Assembly: GCF_016734805.1 (NCBI RefSeq)
Contig: NZ_JAERQG010000001.1
Location: 372,001 to 436,000, forward strand
Length of the DNA stretch: 64,000 nucleotides
Direction: 5' to 3'
Origin: Marivirga atlantica
Lineage (GTDB): Bacteria > Bacteroidota > Bacteroidia > Cytophagales > Cyclobacteriaceae
Made by a program: the position numbers and the translations under genes. Positions 35,472-45,100 of the stretch are shown here, piece after piece; the stretch's first letter is position 1, and every line of letters begins with the position of its first letter. The notes beneath the pieces were generated by a model. The model did no database searches and had not been told where the DNA came from. It saw nothing but the letters and a program-made list of their open reading frames with translations.

Positions 35472-38400
35472 ATGAATAGATTTTATCGTTTTTTTAATAA
35501 GCTTCTTGCGATAAGCTTCTTCGTAGCATTTCAAACCGCCTCTGCTCAGCAGGTCGACATCGATAAATTAAAAGGAATTGATGTCCGCAGCATTGGCCCA
35601 GCTGGAATGAGCGGCAGAATTACCGCTATTGATGTTGTTACAGATCAGCCTGATATAATTTATGCTGGCTCGGCTTCAGGCGGTGTATGGAAGTCAAAGA
35701 GTGGTGGCATCGATTGGAAACCTATTTTTGATGACCAACAAAGTATGTCCGTGGGTGCTATTGCTATCCAGCAAAATAATCCTGACGTTGTTTGGGTAGG
35801 CACCGGTGAAGGTAATCCCAGAAATAGTCTAAACGGAGGCTATGGTATTTATAAATCATTAGATGCCGGCAAAACCTGGCAATTGATGGGGCTTGAAAAA
35901 ACGAGAAACATCTACAGAATAAAGATTGACCCTCAAAACCCGAATACTGTGTATGTAGCGGCCATTGGCTCTCCGTGGGGTGAGCATCCGGAAAGGGGTG
36001 TTTTCAAAACTACAGATGGTGGTAAAAGCTGGAAAAAAATATTGTATGTAGATGAGAAAACCGGAGCCGCTGAAATGGTGATGGATCCATCTAACCCGAA
36101 CAAGCTAATCGTTTCTATGTGGGAACACAGAAGGTATCCGTACTTTTTTAAATCTGGCGGAGAAGGTTCTGGCCTTTACATGACTGTAGATGGCGGAGAA
36201 AACTGGAAAGAACTTAATAAAGAAGAAGATAGCGGACTGCCAAAAGGTGAGTTGGGTAGAATAGGTCTTGCTATTGCCCCAAGCGATCCGGATAGGGTGT
36301 ATGCTTTAATAGAATCAAAAGATAATGCATTATACCGATCTGATGATGGTGGCTATAAGTGGAAAAAAATGAATTCTGATGGTCAGGAAATTGGCAACCG
36401 ACCATTTTACTACTCTGAGCTCTATGTTGATCCGGTAAATGAAAACAGGCTTTATACTATTTTCACCTATGTAAATGTAAGTGAAGATGGCGGTAAATCA
36501 TTTAGTGAACTGATGCCTGCCTATGGCACCAGTGTAGGTGTACACCCCGATCATCATGCCTGGTACATTCACCCAAATGATCCAAGCTTTATGATTGATG
36601 GAAATGATGGCGGCTTGAATATTTCACATGATAGAGGTAAAACATGGCGATTCGTTGAAAACCTTCCGGTGGCGCAGTATTATCATATAAATGTAGATAA
36701 TGAATATCCTTATAATGTATACGGTGGTATGCAAGATAACGGAAGCTGGGGCGGCCCAGCCTACGTTTGGAAATCACAAGGAATCAGAAATTCTTACTGG
36801 CAGGAGTTAGCCTTCGGTGATGGCTTTGATGTTATTCCTGACCCAGATAATTCACGTTTCGGTTTTGCACAATCTCAGCAAGGCTTTGTAGTGAGGTATG
36901 ATAAGGAAACAGGACATCAGCGCATTGTGCGTCCAACACATCCTGACCCTGATATGCGCTTACGATTTAACTGGAATGCCGCTATAGCAATCGATCCATT
37001 TGATAATAGCACTTATTATTTCGGTAGCCAGTTTTTGCATAAAAGTACAGATAAGGGAAGCACGTGGGAAATCATCTCTCCTGACTTAACAACCAACAAT
37101 CCTGAAAAGCAAAAGCAGGAAGAAAGTGGCGGTTTAACGATCGATGCCACAGGTGCTGAAAATAATACTACAATTGTTTCCATTGCTCCTTCTCCTTTAG
37201 AAAAGGATGTAATTTGGGTAGGTTCCGATGATGGCTTGATTCACATCACAAAAGATGGCGGTCAAAACTGGACTAAAGTAAGCAGCAATATTAAAGGCTT
37301 CCCTGCTGAGTCATGGGTGGCGCAAATAACTGCATCCAGTCATAACAGAGGTGAAGCTTTTGCTATAGTGAATAACTACAGAAACTTTGACTTCAAACCT
37401 TATTTATTCCACACTACCGATTATGGTAAAAGCTGGGAAAATATAGTATCTCCTGATCAGGTATGGACTTATACTTTATCATTTGTTCAGGATCCTGTGG
37501 AGCCAAATCTTATGTTTTTAGGCTCTGATGGTGGCCTGTACTTTAGTATAGATGGAGGCAAAAACTGGACACAGTGGACCAATGACTATCCTAAAGTATC
37601 GACAAGAGATTTAGTCATTCATCCGCGTGAGCATGATTTAGTGATAGGTACTTTTGGCAGAGCCGCTTATGTAATGGATGATATCAGACCATTAAGGGTA
37701 TTAGCAAAGGAAGGCAAGCAAATACTGGATAAACCTTTGAAGCTGTTCACACCACCTACTGCTTATCAGGTAATTAATCAGGAACCTACAGGTACTCGTT
37801 TTGGTGCCAATGCCATGTTTAATGGAGAAAACAGAAGCGATAATGCCATGATCTCATATTTGGTGAACCTTCCTGAGAAAAAAGAAAAAGATGAAGAAGA
37901 AAAGGACAAGGAAGAGGATGAGCCCGAAGATAAAGAAGAAAAAATCAGCTATGACTCCCTTACTTTCCAGGTTTACAATAGAGATGAACTCATAAGAACC
38001 ATCAAGCAAAAAGCTCCTGAGAAAAGTGGATTGCACAGAATGTATTGGCGCATGGATGAAGCTGGAGTTCGCGGACCAAGCAGAAGAAAAATAAAAGATG
38101 ACGCACCTGAAGTAGGTGGCGTAAGCGTATTGCCGGGAACTTACAAAATCAAAATTACTTTTGGCGAGCATATGGATTCTAGCATGATTGATGTGAAGTA
38201 TGACCCAAGAGTGGAAATAGATAGAGGTGTTTTAGAGGATCAATATAAATTTCAAAAGCAATTAGAAAAAGAGAGAGCTTTAGCCGCTGCAGCCACACAA
38301 CGCATAGTGGAAGCCAAAGAAATTGTTGATTTCTACACCAAGCAGATGAAAGAAAAAGACAAGGAGCAGTTTAAGGAAGAAATCAAAAATAGCAAAGCCA

Positions 38401-38708
38401 TGAAAGACTCGCTTGAAGCCCTAATTGTTCCTTTTGTTGGGGAAGATAACAGCAAAAAGCAAGGTATTATCCGATCACCAAAGCCAGATATTGGTGACAG
38501 AATCGGAAATGCATCTTATTATGCTGGCTCGTCCTTAGAAGCTCCCGGTAAAACGGAAGAAAGACTTCAAAAGCAGGCAAGCGAGGCGTTAGCTGCTCAA
38601 ATTGCTGAAGTCAATAAATTCTTTGATAACGAATGGAAGTCCTATCGCGAAAAAATGGAGCAGCTGGATTTATCACCTTTTAAGGATTACGAAAAGCTAG
38701 GTGAGTAA
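35472..38708 (+). CDS. Asp-box (BNR/sortilin-like) beta-propeller protein
   Basis: The 1078-residue secreted protein has a signal peptide (about 1-25, ending TASAQ) and about ten Asp-box motifs spread over residues 75-710, for example TTDGGKSWKK, TVDGGENWKE, SHDRGKTWRF, TKDGGQNWTK and SIDGGKNWTQ, indicating one or two sortilin/VPS10-like beta-propellers. After about residue 770 comes a Lys/Glu-rich linker (about 798-820), then a beta-sandwich-like part (FQVYNRDELIRTI) and a helical charged tail to the end. No T9SS sorting domain is visible. Database entries often call such proteins glycosyl hydrolases, but no catalytic residues can be assigned here. A repeated hairpin follows the stop. Confidence 0.82.
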   Translation: MNRFYRFFNKLLAISFFVAFQTASAQQVDIDKLKGIDVRSIGPAGMSGRITAIDVVTDQPDIIYAGSASGGVWKSKSGGIDWKPIFDDQQSMSVGAIAIQQNNPDVVWVGTGEGNPRNSLNGGYGIYKSLDAGKTWQLMGLEKTRNIYRIKIDPQNPNTVYVAAIGSPWGEHPERGVFKTTDGGKSWKKILYVDEKTGAAEMVMDPSNPNKLIVSMWEHRRYPYFFKSGGEGSGLYMTVDGGENWKELNKEEDSGLPKGELGRIGLAIAPSDPDRVYALIESKDNALYRSDDGGYKWKKMNSDGQEIGNRPFYYSELYVDPVNENRLYTIFTYVNVSEDGGKSFSELMPAYGTSVGVHPDHHAWYIHPNDPSFMIDGNDGGLNISHDRGKTWRFVENLPVAQYYHINVDNEYPYNVYGGMQDNGSWGGPAYVWKSQGIRNSYWQELAFGDGFDVIPDPDNSRFGFAQSQQGFVVRYDKETGHQRIVRPTHPDPDMRLRFNWNAAIAIDPFDNSTYYFGSQFLHKSTDKGSTWEIISPDLTTNNPEKQKQEESGGLTIDATGAENNTTIVSIAPSPLEKDVIWVGSDDGLIHITKDGGQNWTKVSSNIKGFPAESWVAQITASSHNRGEAFAIVNNYRNFDFKPYLFHTTDYGKSWENIVSPDQVWTYTLSFVQDPVEPNLMFLGSDGGLYFSIDGGKNWTQWTNDYPKVSTRDLVIHPREHDLVIGTFGRAAYVMDDIRPLRVLAKEGKQILDKPLKLFTPPTAYQVINQEPTGTRFGANAMFNGENRSDNAMISYLVNLPEKKEKDEEEKDKEEDEPEDKEEKISYDSLTFQVYNRDELIRTIKQKAPEKSGLHRMYWRMDEAGVRGPSRRKIKDDAPEVGGVSVLPGTYKIKITFGEHMDSSMIDVKYDPRVEIDRGVLEDQYKFQKQLEKERALAAAATQRIVEAKEIVDFYTKQMKEKDKEQFKEEIKNSKAMKDSLEALIVPFVGEDNSKKQGIIRSPKPDIGDRIGNASYYAGSSLEAPGKTEERLQKQASEALAAQIAEVNKFFDNEWKSYREKMEQLDLSPFKDYEKLGE

Positions 38709-38723
38709 GATAATTGAAAAACT

Positions 38724-38756
38724 AATCATAGTATGACTTGAAGTCATGCTATGATT
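38724..38756. repeat. Hairpin repeat, copy 1
   Basis: AATCATAGTATGACT pairs with AGTCATGCTATGATT over a 3-base loop (one G-T pair), 16 bases after the Asp-box gene. The central 31 bases recur at 41985-42015 with only the loop changed. It may serve as a terminator, but the conserved sequence, including the wobble pair, suggests a shared origin. Confidence 0.8.
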
Positions 38757-38820
38757 AAATTTTTATCAGGCATATTGAAATTAGAGTTAGAAACTTTCAA
38801 GTAGTGTATAAAATAGATCG

Positions 38821-39081
38821 ATGCCTATAAAGATTTATGTTAAGAATTCCGCTAAGGAATTAGATTGGTTATGTAATGATATTTGGGACTTAGCTACACA
38901 ACTTGATGTATTAGAAAGGTGGCTTACAAATAAAGGACAACGTCTCTCTCATGATGAATACGTAGCTGATATTGGTTTTAATAGCAGAAGTCTTAGTTCT
39001 GGCGGTGGAGGCGTACTCAGTACAAACTCTATGAGCATCATGAGTAAAATAGGTATGTGCATTTATTTTTCAGAGTATTAA
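38821..39081 (+). CDS. Small orphan protein of 86 residues
   Basis: The frame starts with ATG at 38821 and ends 8 bases before the convergent SMP-30 gene. The first half looks helical (KELDWLCNDIWDLATQLDVLE), followed by a Ser/Gly stretch with SSGGGGVLST and a short hydrophobic end. There is no signal peptide. I recognise no family. Its amino-acid composition is protein-like, so I call it with moderate confidence; it could be a horizontally acquired or lineage-specific gene. Confidence 0.5.
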   Translation: MPIKIYVKNSAKELDWLCNDIWDLATQLDVLERWLTNKGQRLSHDEYVADIGFNSRSLSSGGGGVLSTNSMSIMSKIGMCIYFSEY

Positions 39082-39089
39082 GTAAAGGA

Positions 39090-40001
39090 TTACCTCACTC
39101 CTTTCACATTCATCTTCAACTTATACAAGCCTTTACTTGCGGTAATAAATATCTCATCATTATTAGCTCCTCCAAAGCAGATGTTGGCAGTCCATTTTTC
39201 TGGAACATCAAGATGTTGAATGTGCTCGCCCTCTGTATTATAAATGTCTACTCCATCTCCGGTTAAATATAAATTTCCTTCCTCATCAAGGGTCATACCG
39301 TCAGAACCTTGCTCTACAAATTGCATTTTATTTGTTAGTGCTCCGTCAGGGTCAATAGCATAACTATAGGTTTTTCCATCACCTATATCCGCCACATAAA
39401 GTAAATTATTTTTGCTATCTCCGACTATCCCATTCGGTTGAATAAGCAAGCTATCTACCAAAATAGGAGAAGCGTTTTCATCAGGCATAAAGTATAATCC
39501 TTGATATTTTAAGGTGTCATGTGGCTCACCCCAGTAAGGTCGTTGGTAAAGTGGGTCAGTAAAATAGATATATCCTTTTTGATGCACCCAAACATCATTA
39601 GGGCCATTGAAAGTTTGTGAACTATCAGCATTTAAAACTACATCAACCTTTTTATCTAAGTCTATTTTCCAAAGCTGATTATATGCATCTGCACAAGCCC
39701 ATATAAATCCATTGTCATAATACAAACCATTTGATCTGCCTGCATTATCCATAAAAACACTGAGCTCACCATCAATGCTGTATTTGTAAATTTTATTATT
39801 AGGCTGATCGGTGAAATAAATGTTCCCCTCTTTATCAGCCGTTGGCCCTTCGGTGAAACTAAAGTCTTCAGCAATTACTTCCAGGCTGGCACCTTCAGCT
39901 AAAAGCGTCTTCTGTCGTTCAGAATTACAGCTGAGCAGCATGCCTAAAAAAGTAAAACTCAATATAATTTTTACCACTGATGGAATAGATAGATACTTCA
40001 T
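39090..40001 (-). CDS. SMP-30/gluconolactonase-like lipoprotein
   Basis: The 303-residue product has a lipoprotein signal with lipobox LLSC (Cys at about 25) and a six-bladed SMP-30/LRE propeller: FSFTEGPTADKEGNIYFTD (about 47-65), NGPNDVWVHQKGYIYFTDPL (about 125-144), QPNGIVGDS and GSDGMTLDEEGNLYLTG. The E of FTEGP and the N and D of the other loops fit the metal site of SMP-30 lactonases. It would be anchored in the envelope and hydrolyse a sugar lactone or similar ester. It is divergent from the CocE-type hydrolase gene. Confidence 0.85.
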   Translation of the reverse strand: MKYLSIPSVVKIILSFTFLGMLLSCNSERQKTLLAEGASLEVIAEDFSFTEGPTADKEGNIYFTDQPNNKIYKYSIDGELSVFMDNAGRSNGLYYDNGFIWACADAYNQLWKIDLDKKVDVVLNADSSQTFNGPNDVWVHQKGYIYFTDPLYQRPYWGEPHDTLKYQGLYFMPDENASPILVDSLLIQPNGIVGDSKNNLLYVADIGDGKTYSYAIDPDGALTNKMQFVEQGSDGMTLDEEGNLYLTGDGVDIYNTEGEHIQHLDVPEKWTANICFGGANNDEIFITASKGLYKLKMNVKGVR

Positions 40002-40068
40002 TTGATGTCTGATTGATTAAACCTCTTTTTTGAACTAAATTAAACACTTACATTTCAAACTAACCATT

Positions 40069-41967
40069 ATGACCAAAATATTCTACAGTATGCTGGTGCT
40101 TTTACTAATTACGGTAGCAGCACAAGCACAAGAAGAAAGCAATTATGTAAAAGAGCATTTCAATAAAGAGGAAGTCTACATTCCTATGAGAGATGGCATC
40201 AAGCTTTACACAGCCATTTATACACCAAAAGAAGCAGGCGAGTACCCAATAATGATGAAAAGAACCTGCTATAGTATCCGTCCTTATGGGGAAGATCAAT
40301 TTCCATCTCAATTAGGGCCTTCAAAGTATTTGATGGAAGATGGCTTTATCTTCGTCTATCAGGATGTGCGCGGCCGTTGGATGTCAGAAGGTGATTTCAC
40401 AAACATGACGCCTAATATCCCCGGTAACAAACACAAAAAAGAAACGGATGAAAGTTCTGATACTTTCGATACCATTGAGTGGCTGCTTAAACACTTAAAG
40501 GGAAAAACCAATGGCAAGGTGGGTCAGTGGGGAATTTCTTACCCCGGCTTTTATACCGCAGCTGCTTTACCTGATGCACACCCTGCATTAAAAGCAAGCT
40601 CTCCACAAGCGCCAATAGGTGATTTCTTCTTTGACGATTTCCACCATAATGGTGCCTATTTACAAAGCTATACTGCTGCCTATCCGGTTTTTGGTTACCA
40701 GACTGAGCCTACAAAAGAATCATGGTATACGGAAGAAATTCAACGCATGAGAAAGCCTAATGCTACGGATGGTTATGATTATCATTTAGAAATGGGTCCA
40801 CTTAAAAATATCACCAAGGATATTCATTATGACAATGAGTTCTGGCAACAAACCGTTGAACACCCTAATTATGACGAATTCTGGCAAAAGAGAAGTTTGA
40901 TTCCACATTTGGATGATGTTGAGCATGCGGTGATGGTTGTAGGCGGCTGGTTCGATGCCGAAGACCTTTACGGGCCATTAAATATTTATAAAACGGTAGA
41001 GAAAACAAGTCCTAAAGCATACAATACTATCGTAATGGGCCCATGGAGCCACGGTGACTGGGCAAGAGAAAAAGGCTTTCAGGCGGTAAACCATATCTAT
41101 TTTGGAGATAGCATTTCTACCTTCTACCAGAAAGAGATAGAGAGAACTTTTTTCAATCATTTCCTTAGAGATAATAAAGGCAAACCGGCCTTGCCTGAGG
41201 CTTATATGTTTGATACGGGTTTAAAAGAGTGGCAGAAATTCGAAGTTTGGCCTCCACAAATTGGCACTACTACTTTAGCATTTAAGCAAAATGGCAAGCT
41301 GGTCATTAATGAGGAAGGCGATACTGATGCATCATTTAGCTATACTTCTGATCCAGAAAAGCCTGTGCCTTATACCAGTTTCACAGAGCCGGTAACTTTT
41401 ACCCCTCGTGCCTACATGACAGACGACCAACGACATGCCAGCAGAAGACCTGATGTATTAACTTTTGAGACTGATCCTCTTGATGAAAACTTTGTGTTGG
41501 CGGGAGAAATAATGGCTAAGTTGAAGGTTGCTTTATCGTCTACGGATGCCGACTTCATTGTAAAAATTATTGATGTTTATCCACCAGATCATGAAAGCTA
41601 TGAGCATAATCCTGAAAACATTGTGATGGGCAATTACCAGCAATTAGTCCGTGCTGAGGTTTTTAGAGGCAGGTTTAGAAATAGCTTTGCGGAACCAGAA
41701 CCATTTACTCCTGGTGAAGCAACTGATGTGGCTTTCAGGCTGCAGGATATTTTACACACTTTCAAAAAAGGGCATAAAGTGATGGTGCAAATACAAAGCA
41801 CCTGGTTTCCTTATATTGACCGAAACCCACAGAAATATGTGGAAAACATTTATGAAGCTAATGAAGAAGATTTCATAAAAGCGGAAATTACGGTGATGGG
41901 AGATTCAAAAATTGAGATTGGCGAATTGAAAACGATTCCTGCCTCGCTAGACTTTGAAATTAAATAA
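40069..41967 (+). CDS. CocE/NonD family hydrolase (X-Pro dipeptidyl-peptidase S15 type)
   Basis: The 632-residue secreted enzyme has a signal peptide (about 1-20, ending AAQA), an alpha/beta-hydrolase domain with the nucleophile S157 in GQWGISYPG, the acid D296 in GGWFDAED and H328 in GPWSHGDW, and a C-terminal jelly-roll (about 430-630). The family includes cocaine esterase, glutaryl-7-ACA acylase and X-Pro peptidases, so the substrate is an ester or amide that cannot be narrowed by sequence alone. The stop is followed by a repeated hairpin and a second strong hairpin. Confidence 0.88.
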   Translation: MTKIFYSMLVLLLITVAAQAQEESNYVKEHFNKEEVYIPMRDGIKLYTAIYTPKEAGEYPIMMKRTCYSIRPYGEDQFPSQLGPSKYLMEDGFIFVYQDVRGRWMSEGDFTNMTPNIPGNKHKKETDESSDTFDTIEWLLKHLKGKTNGKVGQWGISYPGFYTAAALPDAHPALKASSPQAPIGDFFFDDFHHNGAYLQSYTAAYPVFGYQTEPTKESWYTEEIQRMRKPNATDGYDYHLEMGPLKNITKDIHYDNEFWQQTVEHPNYDEFWQKRSLIPHLDDVEHAVMVVGGWFDAEDLYGPLNIYKTVEKTSPKAYNTIVMGPWSHGDWAREKGFQAVNHIYFGDSISTFYQKEIERTFFNHFLRDNKGKPALPEAYMFDTGLKEWQKFEVWPPQIGTTTLAFKQNGKLVINEEGDTDASFSYTSDPEKPVPYTSFTEPVTFTPRAYMTDDQRHASRRPDVLTFETDPLDENFVLAGEIMAKLKVALSSTDADFIVKIIDVYPPDHESYEHNPENIVMGNYQQLVRAEVFRGRFRNSFAEPEPFTPGEATDVAFRLQDILHTFKKGHKVMVQIQSTWFPYIDRNPQKYVENIYEANEEDFIKAEITVMGDSKIEIGELKTIPASLDFEIK

Positions 41968-41984
41968 AACTCTTCGAATCGAAT

Positions 41985-42015
41985 TCATAGTATGACTTAG
42001 AGTCATGCTATGATT
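41985..42015. repeat. Hairpin repeat, copy 2
   Basis: TCATAGTATGACT pairs with AGTCATGCTATGA over the loop TAG, 17 bases after the CocE gene. Apart from the loop it is identical to copy 1 at 38726-38756, including the G-T pair. Confidence 0.8.
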
Positions 42016-42036
42016 TGTTACAAATAGGGTTAAACA

Positions 42037-42063
42037 GAAAAGGGGAGCAATGCTCCCCTTTTC
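42037..42063. terminator. Two-way terminator hairpin after the CocE gene
   Basis: GAAAAGGGGAGC pairs perfectly with GCTCCCCTTTTC over a 3-base loop. The A and T ends of the stem let it act in both directions between the convergent CocE and lamin-tail genes. The remaining 120 bases to the next gene show nothing clear. Confidence 0.65.
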
Positions 42064-42182
42064 GCCTACAACCATAAAACTATGAACGGTAACCAGCCAC
42101 TCACAGAAAAGATTTCAACCAAAATCTCTTGACTAAGAGACACTTGTTGGTTTGGAAAGGTTGGAAAGGGTTAAAAATATTT

Positions 42183-45100
42183 TTAAAAATTTCCTCCAAC
42201 TGCTACTCTTTCCTTTAAAATTTCTGTGTTGCCGTTTGAGTTAAAAAGCTCAAAATAGATGAAATAGTAACCTACGCCTACTTTTCTGCCTGTGTTATCA
42301 TCACCATCCCAACGGAAAAAGCCAGTACTACTTAAGGTCTCATTATTCGCTAAAGTTTTAATCAGCTGGCCACGGCTATTGAAAATTTTCACGGTTGCCA
42401 GGTTTCCGGCATTGCTTAATTCATAGTTGATTAAGGTATAGCTTCTTCCTGGTCTATTGGGTGAAAAGCTTGGCGGATTTACCGTTAAAGTGCCCCGATT
42501 TATTCCTGATTCGTTTAATTGTGAGTTAGGTGCTCCAGGCGTTGCATAGCCTACGCTTGAAGCTGCCGACTTCCATGATTCAGGGGAGTCTATCGGTGCT
42601 TCAGGAGAAATTCTTTCCAGGGAAACACCATCTTCAGATCTTAAGAAACTGAGATGGAAATCACTGGAGTAATTAAAGGCTTCTTCAAAAGTGGAATCAG
42701 CCGACTGAACAAGTACAAGACCCTCATCATTGGGAAATGATGGCAAATCTGTTTCGTAGATATTTTCTACTACCGCTGATGTGGCATATTGGTTAATAAG
42801 CACTTCCTTATTCTCTGTAAGGACAAAGTATTGCTCAGGGTTTATGATTATATCTTCCCCTTCAAAAATCGTTTCTTCCTGAGAACTCCCTTTAATATGC
42901 CAGCCTCTAAGGTTGATATACTTTGGAGAAAGATTGATTAACTCAATAAAATCAACTCCTCCACTTGCAGGATTGTAAAGGACTTCATTTAGAATTACAT
43001 CTCCGGCAACAGCCTCTTCTGGTAAAGCAAAAGCAATACTGCTTCCATCATCAGCAACTGCGTTTCCTGCGCAGTCGAAAACATTGGAAATACTAAGTTG
43101 ATAGGCCGTTCTAAAAGCCATTTCTTCTGTAAAAAGCCTAAGCTCATTGGTACTAATTCTATAAATACTATCTACTTGAATGGCGGGAGTTATCTGGAAA
43201 TTAGATATATTAAGTCGTTCAATATCCAAAGATTCATTAAAAGTTACTTCAATGCTATTAACAGATATTGCAAAAGCCTTTTCAATGCTCGGCCCAAAAG
43301 AGTCTGGCTTGGGTTCTGCTACCGAGTTTTCAATACCCGGTGTTCCTCTGGCACTCGCCTGAGAAGCGGTCCAGTTTGATGCTCCACCACAAGGATTGGT
43401 AATATCAATCATTTCAAGCGACCAGCCTCCTTCTTCTGCTTTAAACTCTTCGTTATACCAGTCTTCTTCATAGTTCAACTCAAAAACTAGTGCATTGTGA
43501 TGATTTAAAACTTTTAATGAATCACCTGCATTGTTTAAACTTGGCCAGGGACTTAGGCCAATGGCTCTTCCAAATTCACTAAGTTCATTTGCTGCTGATG
43601 TTGGACATATAATTAAATATTCATTAGGCTCAATAAATGAAACTGGGAAAATGGTAGTGTCTCTGGAATCGGACAATTGAAGCCCAACCAGAGATTTCTT
43701 TAAATCAGTGGGGTTATAAATTTCCAGATATTCTCTATTGGGTAAAAGCTGATCTGGAATTGGCTTGGCCATTACCTCTGTAATCAGCAAATCATTATAG
43801 CCAAAGTCAGGTGCATTGGTATATTCAAATTCAAAAACTTCATTGACAGCTACGTTTCCAAACATATCCTGAATGCTATCGGCTCTTAATGAGTAGTTAT
43901 TACCAGCTGTGATATCATTTTGAAGCGTCAGTAAAACAGTTACTGAATCGTACTGGCTTGCTCTTTTAACAGTGTCCGATGGAAGAAGTATATAGTTGCT
44001 CGTATCTTCTGCCATAGATTCAAGAATCATCTCATCAAAGCTTACCAATAAGAGACTATCGGCTAAAACAAAAACATCCGTTATTTCAGGTGCTAATTCA
44101 TCGTAAATAAAAGTATAGCTAAGATTGGTCGCTACATTTCCATTGCAATCGGCCACCTCTTCTACAGAAATGGTGTACGACTGACCATTGACAAATTCAT
44201 CATCAAATGTCAATAAAACTTGACTGTTGGCAGGGCTCATAATGGCAACAAGGTTAACCGGCTCCCCATTTAGCAGGTAATTGGCACCGAGCAAAGAGGT
44301 CCTGTTCATGAGCTTATCGAAATTAATTATGACTGCTATCGGAGAGCTGACTTCGACAAAATCAATCTCTGGAGAATTACCTGTAAAGCTTTCGTCATTG
44401 ATGCTATTTATTGCGCCTGGTGTGCCTCCCAGATCGCTAACTGATGCGGCCCAGTTCGCCTTATCAAAGCAGCTTAATTGCGTATTTATTATTTCAAGAG
44501 AGTAGCCGCCACTTTCTTTCTCCTCATCCTGATACCAACTTAAATCATAGCCTAAACTATCTAGGGTTAACCCTTCTGCGGATTTAATCACAACGCTATC
44601 AGAGCTGTTGTTTAATGAAGGCCATGTAGTGGGCGAAATAGCTTCGTTTATTTCCTGATATGCTTCAAGAACACTTGATGGACATAAGATGATCCTACTA
44701 TTTGGTCTTAAAATGTAAGGCGGAACGATTGCTTCATTATCTGTATTATCAGAAATGGTAAAGCCGTCCAAATCAATAAACTTATCTGATCTGTTTAAAA
44801 TTTCTATGAACTCTCCTTCCGGCAAACCAACCGAAGGAGTGGGGTCAGGCAGGAATTCTGTAATGATAATGTCTCCGAAAGCGGCTGGCTCAGGATCAAT
44901 GTACTCAAATTCAAAGCTAAACGGCTCCATCACATTTCCAATATCATCAGTTATGCCATTGATTTGTAGGATATAAGATTGACCATTCTGAAATTCATTA
45001 TTAAAAGTAATTAAAACCGTATCCTCATTAAGTATCGCAGATTCAGGAATGATATCCCCAGCTTGCAATGTATAATTGTTTATGTCTTCTGCCGTGCTTG

